A DNA stretch of 64,000 bases from Leifsonia shinshuensis (GTDB lineage Bacteria; Actinomycetota; Actinomycetes; Actinomycetales; Microbacteriaceae). How positions within the stretch are numbered: the first letter of the stretch is position 1; every line of letters begins with the position of its first letter. Below the pieces are notes generated by a model. It searched no databases and was not told where the DNA came from. It worked only from the letters and a program-made list of their open reading frames with translations. This document shows, one piece after another, positions 50,774 through 59,871 of the stretch. A program made the position numbers and the translations under genes. The DNA lies in NCBI RefSeq assembly GCF_014217625.1, contig NZ_CP043641.1, positions 2,046,001-2,110,000 of the forward strand, written 5' to 3'.

Positions 50774-53737
50774 CTACTTACTGGCGGCGTCGGGGATGCG
50801 CAGCACCACTGTCGTCATCGCCGGCACCTTGACGGAGCTGCCGAGTTCGATCGTTGTCCGCTGGCAATTCTGCCGTCCGTGCTTGTCCGGCTTGCCCGAG
50901 GTGAGCAGTTCGGCCTTGCCCTTTCCGTCGGTCTTGAGTGTGAACGTCTGATTGGCGGTGGTGTTCTGCCCGATGATGTAGGGCCCGTACTCGAACTTGT
51001 AGAACGGCGCTTTGCCGACGAGCATCGATTCCACACCAGGAATGGCGGCAGCGCCGAGCGTCGGATCGGGGATATCGGCAGGGATCTTCGCCAACGCGAG
51101 AACGTCTCCCGCAAGCGCCTGGTGGATAGCGTCACCGGGCGGCGGGAAACCACCTCCGGGGATGAAGCTGGGCTTGCCAGTTCCGTCGTTGATGGCGAAA
51201 TCCCAGGTAACCCAGTCCGGCACCGTATAGGTGTTGGCGGAGACCTGACCCGCGATCTCCTCACGGACGATCGCGCAGCGGTTCTCGGCGGGTCGCACCA
51301 GGTGCACGCGGGCGATCTTGTTGATGCCCTGCCGGGCCCGCCAGTACGTGGAGGCGTAGAACATTTCCTCGCCGTACTTGACCGCCACCACCCCATTGGT
51401 CTCATCGGTGAACAGGAAGTTTGGTGCGTCCCAGTTGCCGGGCAGCCGGCTGTTGGAGTTGGGCAGCGCCTGGAATCCTGGAAGGTCGCGAGAGATCAGC
51501 CGGAACGCGTTCAATCCGACTCGTGCGCTGAAATTGGTCAGCAGGAGATCGAGTTGCGGTGCGAACTGGCCGTCACCGATCATCTCCTGGGTCCAGCCGA
51601 TGATGTCTGCGTCGCTGAACGCGACTGCGGCCATGAGCGGGTTGGAGTCCCAGGCCGTACGTTCCGCGTACGCGATCTCACCGGGGTAGACCTCGTTGCG
51701 CCAGCCGATCTCGGTTTCCAGCCGGCCGAGCTTGTTGCCGTCTTTGTCGATGTCGAAGTAGCGGAAGTAGGACCGCGCTTTGATCATCTTCACGATCTGG
51801 TCCCGGATATCGGTCGGGTTGACCGGATTTGCCCCGTCGGTCATCGACTCGTAGAGCATCACCAGCCAGTCGGTCACCTCACCGTAGTTGCCGACATAGC
51901 CGAGTTCGCGAGTGAGTCCCGCCGGTGTAGTGGTGAAGTAGTTGCTGCCGAGCGGCTTGGAACGGGAACCGTCGGCCTGCAGCACTCCCAGCCACGGCTT
52001 GATGCCGACCGCCTCACGCGCCCATTCACGCGCCTGATCCTCCGGCCATGCGTCCTGCGGTGAGAGCAGGCTGAGTCCACGGTTGGCCTGGTAAATGCCG
52101 ATGGCGGTGATCTGTGCCTGGTTGCTGTAGTGCCGGAAGTTCTGCACCCAGTAGTCGCGGCTGGATTTGAGCATGTCGGTGTATGCGTCTCGCCGGGCGA
52201 CCGGGGATGCCTGCGCGGGCGGCTGGGCGACGATAGTGAGGTCGTCGAAGTACGCCGTCGTTCCCGGAGCGGTGCGGAACCAGATCTCGGCCTGGGTGGC
52301 ACCAGCCGGGACGGTGATGGTGTTGGTGACGAGCGTCCAGCCGGTTGACCCGGCGGGCGCGAAAATGTTGTGGTCTCCGCCTGTGAACACGTTGTTGCCG
52401 TCCCAGAACACGGCGTCCATGCCGGCTTTTGCGTTGGCGGCGTCCGTCTTCACCCAAACCGAGTAAGTGAAGGAGCCGGCGCCGACCTGGATTCGGCCGG
52501 AAGGCCCGACGAGGGTGTCGCCGGGACCGCCGCCTGCCGCGATCTTCAGCGATGAGGTTCCCGTGTGGTGTTCGGTGGTGTCTCGGCTGGCGGTGCCTGG
52601 GCCGGCCCAGGTGATCCAAGTCCAGCCGGTGGGCATGGCGGTTCCGAGTTCGAATCCGGGGTTGACGAACTGGGTGGCGCCGGTCGACACGGACTTGGCG
52701 AGCTCGCTCTGGAAGCCTTGTTCGTTCCAAAGCAGGGCAGTGACCAGGCCGACGCGGCCGAAGCCCTGCCACTGCTGGTCAGAACCAGTGAGGACCGTGG
52801 CGTCCTTCTTCCACGCCCGGTAACGGCCGTCGATTGCTTCGCACGTTGCCCGAAGTGCGTCGGGGTTGTTGTATCCGGCGCCGTCCTTCCAGAAGTAACC
52901 GCGGGCGATCGTCTCCATACCCCATCCGTCGGTGGTGGAGTGATCGGATCCGTATATCAGGCTCTGCTGGTCGCTGAGCACGCGAGCTCGGATCGTTGCC
53001 AGCGCTGCTGCGTCCGTGTTCGCTCGTGTGGTCGGCGTGGGCGCATTGCCGAACACGTCGTCTGACGCCGGCACGAAGTACGGATCCGCGTGGCTGTAGG
53101 CACGGTACAGCTTCCGCGAGTCAGTGGTCTGGTTCCCGAAGAACTGCGCCGCGTTCTGGCCGTATGCGTAGATGCTGCCGAAGGATTTCACTTCCAACTG
53201 CAAAGAAGTCTTGCCCTGGGTGAGCTTTTCGGGAAGCGGGAGTGTGTGAACGAAGAAACGGCCAGGGAATCGCTCTTCCGTTGTCCGCAGGTCGGCGTTG
53301 TCGATGTTCCCCTGCTCGAGATAGCCCAGGCTCTGGCCGTTGATGAAGAACTGAAGACGCCAGTCGTGGTTGTCGTCCGGGGTGGACTCTCCGCCGAACA
53401 GCTTGATGCTGACGTAGGTGGTGCCGGTCGGCGCGACCTTGATCGTGAACGTCACGGAGCCGCCCCAGAACTGTGCTGGGCTGAGCGGGTTCAGAACCCG
53501 CGCGCTCTGGCTCAGATCGCCGGCCACAGTGGTGGAGCTGATGGCGGTCAGGCCGTGGGCGGTCTCTGAAGTGGGGTCGCCGAAGATGACGGTATCCAGC
53601 GGGCCGGTGCTCGGCGGTGTCATCTTCTTGTCGGATTGGACGTCGGTGTAGCTCCAAGCGGTGCTGCTGAGCACCGCTGCGCTGACAGCGCTTGCTCCGC
53701 CGATCAAGGCGGTTCTGCGCGATAATTCTGTGGCCAC
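50774..53737 (-). CDS. large Tat-exported carbohydrate-active protein with internal CBM-like domain (family not recognised)
   Basis: 987 residues from the GTG at 53737 (AGAGGAAC upstream). Twin-arginine signal TELSRRTALIGGASAV, then a beta-rich domain (about 45-220). Residues 240-350 are helical (ETIARGYFWKDGAGYNN, GRVGLVTALLWNEQG), suggestive of an (alpha/alpha) toroid interrupted by a CBM4/9-like domain at about 357-505 (VNPGFELG, SSLKIAAGG, YSVWVKTD, AYFDDLTIV). The toroid resumes at about 515-760 (DYWVQNFRHYSNQAQ, YGEVTDWLVMLYE) and a C-terminal beta region follows. The layout recalls polysaccharide lyases or toroid glycoside hydrolases. I cannot assign a family or catalytic residues. A LacI-type site lies at 53761. 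Confidence 0.65.
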   Translation of the reverse strand: MATELSRRTALIGGASAVSAAVLSSTAWSYTDVQSDKKMTPPSTGPLDTVIFGDPTSETAHGLTAISSTTVAGDLSQSARVLNPLSPAQFWGGSVTFTIKVAPTGTTYVSIKLFGGESTPDDNHDWRLQFFINGQSLGYLEQGNIDNADLRTTEERFPGRFFVHTLPLPEKLTQGKTSLQLEVKSFGSIYAYGQNAAQFFGNQTTDSRKLYRAYSHADPYFVPASDDVFGNAPTPTTRANTDAAALATIRARVLSDQQSLIYGSDHSTTDGWGMETIARGYFWKDGAGYNNPDALRATCEAIDGRYRAWKKDATVLTGSDQQWQGFGRVGLVTALLWNEQGFQSELAKSVSTGATQFVNPGFELGTAMPTGWTWITWAGPGTASRDTTEHHTGTSSLKIAAGGGPGDTLVGPSGRIQVGAGSFTYSVWVKTDAANAKAGMDAVFWDGNNVFTGGDHNIFAPAGSTGWTLVTNTITVPAGATQAEIWFRTAPGTTAYFDDLTIVAQPPAQASPVARRDAYTDMLKSSRDYWVQNFRHYSNQAQITAIGIYQANRGLSLLSPQDAWPEDQAREWAREAVGIKPWLGVLQADGSRSKPLGSNYFTTTPAGLTRELGYVGNYGEVTDWLVMLYESMTDGANPVNPTDIRDQIVKMIKARSYFRYFDIDKDGNKLGRLETEIGWRNEVYPGEIAYAERTAWDSNPLMAAVAFSDADIIGWTQEMIGDGQFAPQLDLLLTNFSARVGLNAFRLISRDLPGFQALPNSNSRLPGNWDAPNFLFTDETNGVVAVKYGEEMFYASTYWRARQGINKIARVHLVRPAENRCAIVREEIAGQVSANTYTVPDWVTWDFAINDGTGKPSFIPGGGFPPPGDAIHQALAGDVLALAKIPADIPDPTLGAAAIPGVESMLVGKAPFYKFEYGPYIIGQNTTANQTFTLKTDGKGKAELLTSGKPDKHGRQNCQRTTIELGSSVKVPAMTTVVLRIPDAASK

Positions 53738-53760
53738 TGATGTTCCTCTCACATCGTTGT

Positions 53761-53774
53761 GGAAAGCGCTTGCC
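53761..53774. promoter_or_regulatory. LacI-type operator, site 3
   Basis: GGAAAGCGCTTGCC, 24 bp upstream of the start of the large exported protein. GAAAGCGCTTG is identical to the site at 58588-58598 (11 bp). Its position right at the expected promoter/leader suggests repression. Confidence 0.65.
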
Positions 53775-53988
53775 CCGTCAGCGTAGATCACATGATGAGC
53801 ATTGCCAAGGCTCCTGGACGCTTTCGATCGCTTTCGAATTTGCTTCGAAAATGACACCCAATATGGGTTAGACACTGCGGTCTGCTTGGGCACGGGTGAA
53901 CGCCGCGTGACGCGGGATTCCACTCGCGATGCGGTGCTACGCGACCGAATCTCGTAACCGTCGCCTCAGCCGAGTGGCTGACCGATAT

Positions 53989-54846
53989 TCACTGTCGGGT
54001 GAGGTCCTGATCGAACTCGGTGATGTCGTTCTCGAGGCCGGCCAACCAGCGTTTGATCTCTGCAACGAACTGGTCCGGTCGTTCTTGATGGAGAAAGTGG
54101 CCGGCTCCGTTCCAGATGCTGATCGAGGTCTGGTGCCCGTGTTCAATATCGACACGTGCGCGTTCGGGGTTCGGGTAGAACGCGAGTGTAGGTGTCACTC
54201 GCGCCCCAACCCAACGCGCTGCTCCGGTGATCGGTCCGATTGCGTTGCTGGTGAGGTAGTTCGACTCGTAGATGGAAGAAAGTACCGCGGCGGGCGTCGT
54301 GGCAACGTCGTGAGCTGCCCGCAGCTTGAGGCCGTAATCCGCGCCCGCGGAGAATCCACCCTCGATCGATTCGGCTGGGTCTAGTCCCCCATCTCGCCGG
54401 TAGGCAGCCAGCCGGTTCGGCACGTCCCTCATCTCCGACGCGCGGGCGCCGTAGGAGGGATCAATGGACACCACACCGTCCACGAGGTCTGGGCGTCTCA
54501 CGGCGACCATCGTGGCGATTGACCCGCCGAGCGAATGTCCGATGAGGATGACGCGGTTTCGTCGCGACTGTTCTATTGCCGCGATGACGTCGTTTACCAG
54601 CAGGTCGATAGTGACGGGAATGTCGCCTGCTGGAGTGCCTCCGTGACCACGCAGATCCAGTCCGATCGCGCAGCCGATTCGAAGGAGACCAGGAAGCACT
54701 TCCGCCCATGCTGAGCAGGTGCTCCCCCAACCGTGGATGAGGACAAAGAGTGTGTCGCTGCTCGGCTCGCCGAGGTCAAGCATGAACGTGCGGTGACCGT
54801 TGACGGTGCGGTATCCGCTAAGCCCAAAGACAGCGCCCTTGCTCAC
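53989..54846 (-). CDS. alpha/beta-fold hydrolase (paralogue of 48092-48877)
   Basis: 285 residues: LFVLIHGWGSTCSAW, LDLRGHGGTP, nucleophile GHSLGGSIA, SIDPSYGA and GAGHFLHQE carry the alpha/beta-hydrolase signature with Ser-Asp-His order. The GTG at 54846 has GAGGAG upstream. It lies between a terminator (54871-54907) and the control region of the large exported protein. No signal peptide, so it acts in the cytoplasm, probably on an ester or lactone of the imported sugar. Confidence 0.84.
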   Translation of the reverse strand: MSKGAVFGLSGYRTVNGHRTFMLDLGEPSSDTLFVLIHGWGSTCSAWAEVLPGLLRIGCAIGLDLRGHGGTPAGDIPVTIDLLVNDVIAAIEQSRRNRVILIGHSLGGSIATMVAVRRPDLVDGVVSIDPSYGARASEMRDVPNRLAAYRRDGGLDPAESIEGGFSAGADYGLKLRAAHDVATTPAAVLSSIYESNYLTSNAIGPITGAARWVGARVTPTLAFYPNPERARVDIEHGHQTSISIWNGAGHFLHQERPDQFVAEIKRWLAGLENDITEFDQDLTRQ

Positions 54847-54870
54847 GTCACTCCTCGCAGTCTGTTTTGG

Positions 54871-54907
54871 AACGCGGAGCGAAGCCGTCTCGGCTTCGCC
54901 CCGCGTT
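54871..54907 (-). terminator. terminator after LplA-like binding protein
   Basis: 17-bp stem (54871-54887 with 54891-54907) around a TCT loop, one mismatch that is a G:U pair in minus-strand RNA. It follows the stop of the binding protein at 54924, so the downstream hydrolase needs readthrough or its own promoter. Confidence 0.75.
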
Positions 54908-54923
54908 GCACGTGGTGTGTTGT

Positions 54924-56492
54924 TTACTTCTTCTGCTTCTTCAGGTAGGCGTTGGCCTGCTTCTCGAGCTCCTCGCGCACCTTGTCGGCGCCGGCGGTGT
55001 CAACGGCCTTCTTCAGGTCGCTGAGACCCTTGTCGACATCGACTGCACCCACCGCCAGCGGCAGCCCGTACTGGACGAGGGCTGCCTGGACCTGAGCGTC
55101 TTCCTTCTGAACCGGTGTCAGGTCGGGGATGAAGGTGGCGAACGGGTCGGTTGTGAAGTTGTTGTAGTCCTGGGCCCAGTCCAGCCATCCGGCCTCGGAC
55201 TCGCTGATGTCGGTGGAGCGACGCTCGAGCGGGACTCGCCAGCTGAGTGCGTATCCGGGGAAGCCGTTGTAGTCGCTGACCTGCCGGTACTTGGTGTCGC
55301 CTACGGCCTTCCAGTCGGTGCCCTCGATGCCGTACTGGAGCAGGTCGTGGTTCTCCTTGATGGAGACCCAGTCGATCAGTTCGAGGGCGGCGTCGACGTC
55401 GCCGCGCGCGTTAACGACGACCTGGTTGTCGGCCTGGAAGGTCTGGTTGGGCTTGGCCTTCTTGCCGTCGCGGAACGGAAGGACGGTCATGACGCTGGCG
55501 TTCGGGACGGCCTTCTTCAGCAGCGGCAGGTGCGAGCTGGTCGCGGTGCCGTCGGTGATCGCCCAAACAGTGGCGGCGCCGCCCTGGTTGAACAATCCGT
55601 CGCGGGTGGCCGCGTCGGTGTTCAGAGCGTCGGCGTTGATGATGCCGTCCTGGTAGTACTTGCGGACGAGCTTCATCGAGTCGATCGAGTTCTGGTCCTC
55701 GTAGAACGGCACGAGGTTGGCGCTGCCGGTCTTGGTAGCGTCGAGGGCCGGGAAGTAGAGGATCGAGTTGTTGGAGAAGCCGACGGGCATCCGGTTCGGG
55801 TTCTCCCAGGCCGCGCGAGTCCACGAGGCAGTCGGGGAGCCGATGACGTCGATCAGAGCGGAGTTACCGGAGTCGACGTAGGGGGTCATTCCCGATTCGT
55901 GCTGCTTGATGTCGTACCAGAACTTCTCGAGCGCGTCGTAGTCGGCGAGCTCCCCGTGGGCATACTTGTCGACGAGATCACCTCGGACGGTGAAGTTGAT
56001 CACTCGGGCGGCGGTGTTCACGGCGGGAATGCCGTAGAGCTGGCCGTCCCACAGGTTGGAGTCGATGACCCGCTTGGAGACGGTCTTGGTGATGTTGCTG
56101 TACTGGCCGCTGTTGAGCTTGTCGCTAAGGCCGACGATGGCCTTGGAGGCGACCAGCTTCTGCATGTTCAGCCACCGTGCCGAGAGGGCGGTCTGGAACT
56201 TCTCGCCGGAGGTGAACTTCAGGACGGACTGGGTCGGGTAGTTCGTCCAGTTGATGAACTCGGGCTTGATGGTGAAGCCCTTGTCCGCCTGCAGTTTCTT
56301 GTTGAGCGCGGCGAGGACGCCGTTCCAGTTGCCGGTTGGAGCGACACCGGGCAGCAGCAGGCTGTATTCCTTGCCGCTGCCAGCGGCGCCGCCCGGGGTG
56401 CAGGCGGCCAGCGCGAACATGGCGAGAGCTCCGCCGGTTCCCGCGAGGAAACCGCGTCGCGACAGCGCAGCGCCATTGGTGGATGCTGACAT
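54924..56492 (-). CDS. LplA/LipO-type ABC transporter substrate-binding lipoprotein
   Basis: 522 residues. Strong twin-arginine signal ALSRRGFLAGTGG followed by lipobox LAAC (Cys about 30). The mature protein has the family pattern of large sugar binders that serve LplB/LplC permeases (NWNGVLAALNKKLQ, LYGIPAVNT, DYDALEKFWYDIKQ, GTDWKAVGDTKYRQVSDYNGFPGYAL, AYLKKQKK at the end). It lies 46 bp upstream... i.e. after the LplC-like gene in transcription order LplB-LplC-SBP. It delivers a complex, probably plant-derived, saccharide. Confidence 0.88.
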   Translation of the reverse strand: MSASTNGAALSRRGFLAGTGGALAMFALAACTPGGAAGSGKEYSLLLPGVAPTGNWNGVLAALNKKLQADKGFTIKPEFINWTNYPTQSVLKFTSGEKFQTALSARWLNMQKLVASKAIVGLSDKLNSGQYSNITKTVSKRVIDSNLWDGQLYGIPAVNTAARVINFTVRGDLVDKYAHGELADYDALEKFWYDIKQHESGMTPYVDSGNSALIDVIGSPTASWTRAAWENPNRMPVGFSNNSILYFPALDATKTGSANLVPFYEDQNSIDSMKLVRKYYQDGIINADALNTDAATRDGLFNQGGAATVWAITDGTATSSHLPLLKKAVPNASVMTVLPFRDGKKAKPNQTFQADNQVVVNARGDVDAALELIDWVSIKENHDLLQYGIEGTDWKAVGDTKYRQVSDYNGFPGYALSWRVPLERRSTDISESEAGWLDWAQDYNNFTTDPFATFIPDLTPVQKEDAQVQAALVQYGLPLAVGAVDVDKGLSDLKKAVDTAGADKVREELEKQANAYLKKQKK

Positions 56493-56538
56493 GTGACTAC
56501 CTTTCAGTGAGCGTGGTGCGGGTGGGTGCAGGGTCGTG

Positions 56539-57477
56539 TCAACCCTTCGAAGCGCCGAGCGTCAGACCTTTGACGAAATAGCGCTGTGCGAATGGGTAAG
56601 CGAGGAGGATCGGGCCGACGGTGACGACGGTCATTGCCAGACGGAGCTGGTAGACCGGGGCGGCGGGAGCGTTGGAAAGGTTCGCCGCGTTGGATACCGA
56701 CGAGATCAGGTTCTGTAGCACCAACTGCAGCGGGTACATGTCGGTGTTGCTAATAAATAGCAGCGCCATGAACCAGTCGTTCCAATACGTCACGGCGTAG
56801 AACAGCGCGATGACTGCGATGACTGGTTTGGATAGCGGGAGCACGATGCGGAAGAAGATTCTGAGCTCGCCGGCCCCGTCCAGCCGCGCAGATTCAAGCA
56901 GCTCGATCGGGATACCTCGGAAGAAGCTGACCTGAACAAAAATGAGGAACGGAGCGACCATCAACGGCAGGATGACCGCAAAGTAGCTGTCGCGCAGTTG
57001 CAGATACTGGGTGACCAGAATGTAGAAAGGGACCAGGCCGCCGGCGAAGATCATCGGGATATAGGAGAACACCGCGAGGAACCGACTGATCCGCGGCAGC
57101 CCGCGGGCGATCACCCAGCTAATCCCTGAGGTTGCCATAACCGCCAGGAAGGTTCCGACCGCGGTGATGAAGATCGTCGAGAAATAGGCCAGTCCAAGCC
57201 GTGGACCGGTGAAGATGGCGATGTACGCGTCGAGGGAGAAAGGCGAAGGCCAGAGCGAGTACCCGGTGCGCGAGAGAACCTTCTCGCTCGTGAACGAACC
57301 GGAAACGATCAGCCAGAACGGGAAGATACAGATCAGGGCGAACAGGCTCACCCCGATGTAGCTGATGACAGTGAACGACTCGGGACGTCGTCGCGCCGAT
57401 CGGCGAGTGGCCGGTGCCGGCAGCTCGAGCATCTGGCCGTCGTTAGCGGACTGCGGGGCGGTGGTAGTGGTTGTCAC
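56539..57477 (-). CDS. ABC transporter permease (LplC/YtcP-like)
   Basis: 312 residues, six TM segments. Features: TVISYIGVSLFALICIFPFWLIVSGSF, IPMIFAGGLVPFYILVTQYLQLRDSY and EAA loop ELLESARLDGAGELRIFFRIVLPLSKP, and the family-typical C-terminus GPILLAYPFAQRYFVKGLTLGASKG. The gene overlaps LplB by 4 bp. Confidence 0.9.
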   Translation of the reverse strand: MTTTTTAPQSANDGQMLELPAPATRRSARRRPESFTVISYIGVSLFALICIFPFWLIVSGSFTSEKVLSRTGYSLWPSPFSLDAYIAIFTGPRLGLAYFSTIFITAVGTFLAVMATSGISWVIARGLPRISRFLAVFSYIPMIFAGGLVPFYILVTQYLQLRDSYFAVILPLMVAPFLIFVQVSFFRGIPIELLESARLDGAGELRIFFRIVLPLSKPVIAVIALFYAVTYWNDWFMALLFISNTDMYPLQLVLQNLISSVSNAANLSNAPAAPVYQLRLAMTVVTVGPILLAYPFAQRYFVKGLTLGASKG

Positions 57478-58475
57478 AGGATGCTCGATTCTTTGGAAAC
57501 CTTGCGCTGGATGAGCGTCGCGATGGTGACCAGGACCAGACCGACAACGGACTGGAACAGGCCGATTGCCGCGGTGGTGCCGAAATCGCCGAGGGTGCGC
57601 AGAGCTCTGAAGACGTAAGTGTCGATGACGTCGGTAGTTGGGAAGAGCGTTCCGTTGTCGCCGACGATCGCGTAGATCGTCCCGAAGTCGCCGTAGAAGA
57701 TGCGCCCCACTCCGAGAACGAGCAGGATCGCCGCAGTCGGGATGAGCAAGGGAACGGTGATGCGGAAGGCCATCTGCGCTCGAGACGCCCCGTCGATGAC
57801 ACCGGCTTCGTACACCTCTTCAGGGATGGCGGTGATGGCGGCCAGGAAGATCACGCTGAGATAGCCCGCTTGCTGCCAGATCTTGACGAATGTCAGGATC
57901 CAGGGCCACGGTCCCGGGGTGGTGTACCAGGACACAGAGGGCGCACCGAACACGTTGAGTGCGTCGTTGACCAGACCGCCCCGGCCGCCGACGCCGGCGA
58001 GGAACACCTGGAGGAAGATACTGACGATGATCGGCGAGACGAAGTAGGGGACGAACACGATCGACTGCAGCCCCCGCTTGACCAGACGCCCCTTGATCTC
58101 GTTGAGCATCAGAGCAAGCAGAACTCCGGAGATCATCGTCGCTGCCAGGAACAGCACGTTCAGGAAGATCGTGTTGAACAGAATGTGGCCCGCGTCTCCG
58201 GAACTGAAGAAGAACGCGAAGTTGTCAAAACCGTTCCACGGTGAGTTGAATACGCCGTCGGTGATGTTGAAGTTCTTAAACGCCACGACCAGGCCCGCCA
58301 TCGGCCCGTACGAGAAGATCAGGAAGAACACCACTGCCGGCAGCGCCAAGATGACCAGCCCATAGTCGCGGCGGCTGAATCGAAGGCGGGTAGCTTTACG
58401 ATTCTTCTTCCGGCGCTGCGCGTTGGTCTCGGCCGTCTGCGCGATTCCCTGGTCGGCGCTGAGCATGTCAGCCAT
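57474..58475 (-). CDS. ABC transporter permease (LplB-like)
   Basis: 333 residues with TM segments typical of LplB (YGLVILALPAVVFFLIFSYGPMAGLVVAFKNF is the conserved entry, read in two pieces) and EAA motif EEVYEAGVIDGASRAQMAFRITVPLL. The N-terminal tail is Lys/Arg-rich (RRKKNRKATRLRFSRRDY). First gene of the lplB-lplC-SBP set. A LacI-type site lies 113 bp upstream of its start at 58475. Confidence 0.9.
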   Translation of the reverse strand: MADMLSADQGIAQTAETNAQRRKKNRKATRLRFSRRDYGLVILALPAVVFFLIFSYGPMAGLVVAFKNFNITDGVFNSPWNGFDNFAFFFSSGDAGHILFNTIFLNVLFLAATMISGVLLALMLNEIKGRLVKRGLQSIVFVPYFVSPIIVSIFLQVFLAGVGGRGGLVNDALNVFGAPSVSWYTTPGPWPWILTFVKIWQQAGYLSVIFLAAITAIPEEVYEAGVIDGASRAQMAFRITVPLLIPTAAILLVLGVGRIFYGDFGTIYAIVGDNGTLFPTTDVIDTYVFRALRTLGDFGTTAAIGLFQSVVGLVLVTIATLIQRKVSKESSIL

Positions 58476-58816
58476 TGCTGTCCCGTCTTTCGGGACCTTC
58501 AGCTGACACTGCCGACTGCAGCGTTGCCACGGTAGGCACCTCGCTGTGCATCACATCTCCTAGCGTCGTTGCTCGCCTCGAAATTTCGAAAGCGCTTGAG
58601 GAGAGATTGGCACACTCCCTCAGCCTCGTCAACTCTGAGTCTTTGCAGACAAGGGGCGACCTGGGCGACAGCCCGCCAACACAGGGAAGAGAGTGCGCAC
58701 TGTGATCAAAGCGTGATTATCGAAAGTGCCGAATGCGCTTGCGAAGTTGCGAAGAGCGTGTGACGATTGTCGGCAGCCCCGCTGCCAGTGGGGCGTGGGT
58801 GAACAAAGGAGTTACC
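58476..58816. promoter_or_regulatory. divergent control region of lpl-type operon and second tat operon, with two LacI-type sites
   Basis: 341 bp without a gene. Two sites match the GANAGCGCTTGC consensus: GAAAGCGCTTGA at 58588-58599 (identical to the 53762 site over 11 bp) and GAATGCGCTTGC at 58731-58742, 75 bp upstream of tatA. AAAGGAG at 58805-58811 is the tatA ribosome site. The arrangement implies that the sugar transporter and the Tat translocase are controlled by the same LacI protein. Confidence 0.6.
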
Positions 58817-59044
58817 ATGTTTGGCAATTTGACCGGGTGGCACGCGCTGATCCTGTTGGCTGTCGTGCTTCTCGTCTTCGGTGCCGCAAAACTGCCGGCT
58901 CTCGCGCGGAGCGTTGGTCAGTCGGTGAAGATCCTCCAGAAGGAAGTTCGCGATAAGCCGGCGACCTCTGGCGAGGACACCTCGGTCGCCAACAGGGACA
59001 ACGGCGCGGTCGAGTCGACGGACGCGTCCGCTCGACACGCCTGA
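58817..59044 (+). CDS. tatA: twin-arginine translocase subunit TatA (second copy)
   Basis: 75 residues: MFGNLTGWHALILLAVVLLVFG TM segment, AAKLPALARSVGQSVKILQ hinge and helix, then an acidic tail. AAAGGAG 5 nt upstream of the ATG at 58817. First gene of the tatA-tatC-tatB operon. N-terminus closely resembles the other TatA at 18263-18460. Confidence 0.92.
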   Translation: MFGNLTGWHALILLAVVLLVFGAAKLPALARSVGQSVKILQKEVRDKPATSGEDTSVANRDNGAVESTDASARHA

Positions 59045-59055
59045 TCGAGGCGATC

Positions 59056-59859
59056 ATGGGGCGTTCACGAACCCCCAACCGGGAAGCCCGGATGGGGTTA
59101 CTGGAGCATCTACGTGAACTACGCAAGCGGCTATTCCGGTCAGCGCTTGGAGTGATCGTCGGGGCCGTCGCCGGCTGGTTCGTTTCCTCCCTCGTCCTGA
59201 ATTGGCTGCGAACGCCTGTGACAATTGCTGCATCGACTCAGGGCAGGCCGGTGGCGATCAACTTCCCGTCGGTGTCGGCCGCGTTTGATCTGCGGATAGA
59301 GATCGCGATCATCACGGGTCTGGTCATCTCAAGCCCGGTCTGGCTTTATCAGATCTTCGCGTTCTTTGTGCCGGCGCTGACTCGCCGCGAGAAGTGGTAC
59401 ACCTTCGGCTTTCTTGGCGCGGCTATCCCACTCTTCATTGCAGGTTGTGCGGCTGGGCTCTTCGTGATGCCGCACATCGTCCAGCTGATGACGGGGTTCG
59501 CACCTGCCGGGTCCTCGTCATACATCGACGCGAGCGGCTACTTCGACTTCGTGATGAAGCTAGTCATCGTCACCGGTGTCGCGTTTGTTCTGCCGGTCTT
59601 CGTTGTGGTCCTTAACTTGGCGGGTGTCGTCTCAGGCACGGCGGTGCTGCACTCCTGGCGGTGGGCCGTCATTGGAATCTGTCTCTTCACTGCGATCGCG
59701 ACCCCGGCCGCCGACGTACTGTCGATGCTGCTGCTGGCGGCGCCGATGCTGGTTCTCTACATCGCCGCGTGCGGCATCACCGTCGTCAACGACCGCCGTC
59801 GCGAGCGTCGGCTTGAAGCCGAGACTCGGCAAATGCTGGCACCCACTTCTGTGGAGTGA
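59056..59859 (+). CDS. tatC: Sec-independent protein translocase TatC (second copy)
   Basis: 267 residues with six TM helices; MGLLEHLRELRKRLFRSALGV at the N-terminus, SSPVWLYQIFAFFVPALTRRE, and FTAIATPAADVLSMLLLAAPM. High similarity to the TatC at 17488-18285 across its length. It follows tatA by 11 bp and precedes tatB by 12 bp. Probably dedicated to exported proteins of the surrounding sugar cluster such as the binding protein with SRRGFLA and the large protein with SRRTALI. Confidence 0.93.
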   Translation: MGRSRTPNREARMGLLEHLRELRKRLFRSALGVIVGAVAGWFVSSLVLNWLRTPVTIAASTQGRPVAINFPSVSAAFDLRIEIAIITGLVISSPVWLYQIFAFFVPALTRREKWYTFGFLGAAIPLFIAGCAAGLFVMPHIVQLMTGFAPAGSSSYIDASGYFDFVMKLVIVTGVAFVLPVFVVVLNLAGVVSGTAVLHSWRWAVIGICLFTAIATPAADVLSMLLLAAPMLVLYIAACGITVVNDRRRERRLEAETRQMLAPTSVE

Positions 59860-59871
59860 GGATTCTCTCCC

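Noticed and set aside
54867..56489. 540-aa plus-strand open frame opposite the LplA-like protein
   Set aside because: Composition is Val/Gly/Leu-rich as expected for antisense of high-GC genes; the opposite strand has a signal peptide, lipobox and family motifs.
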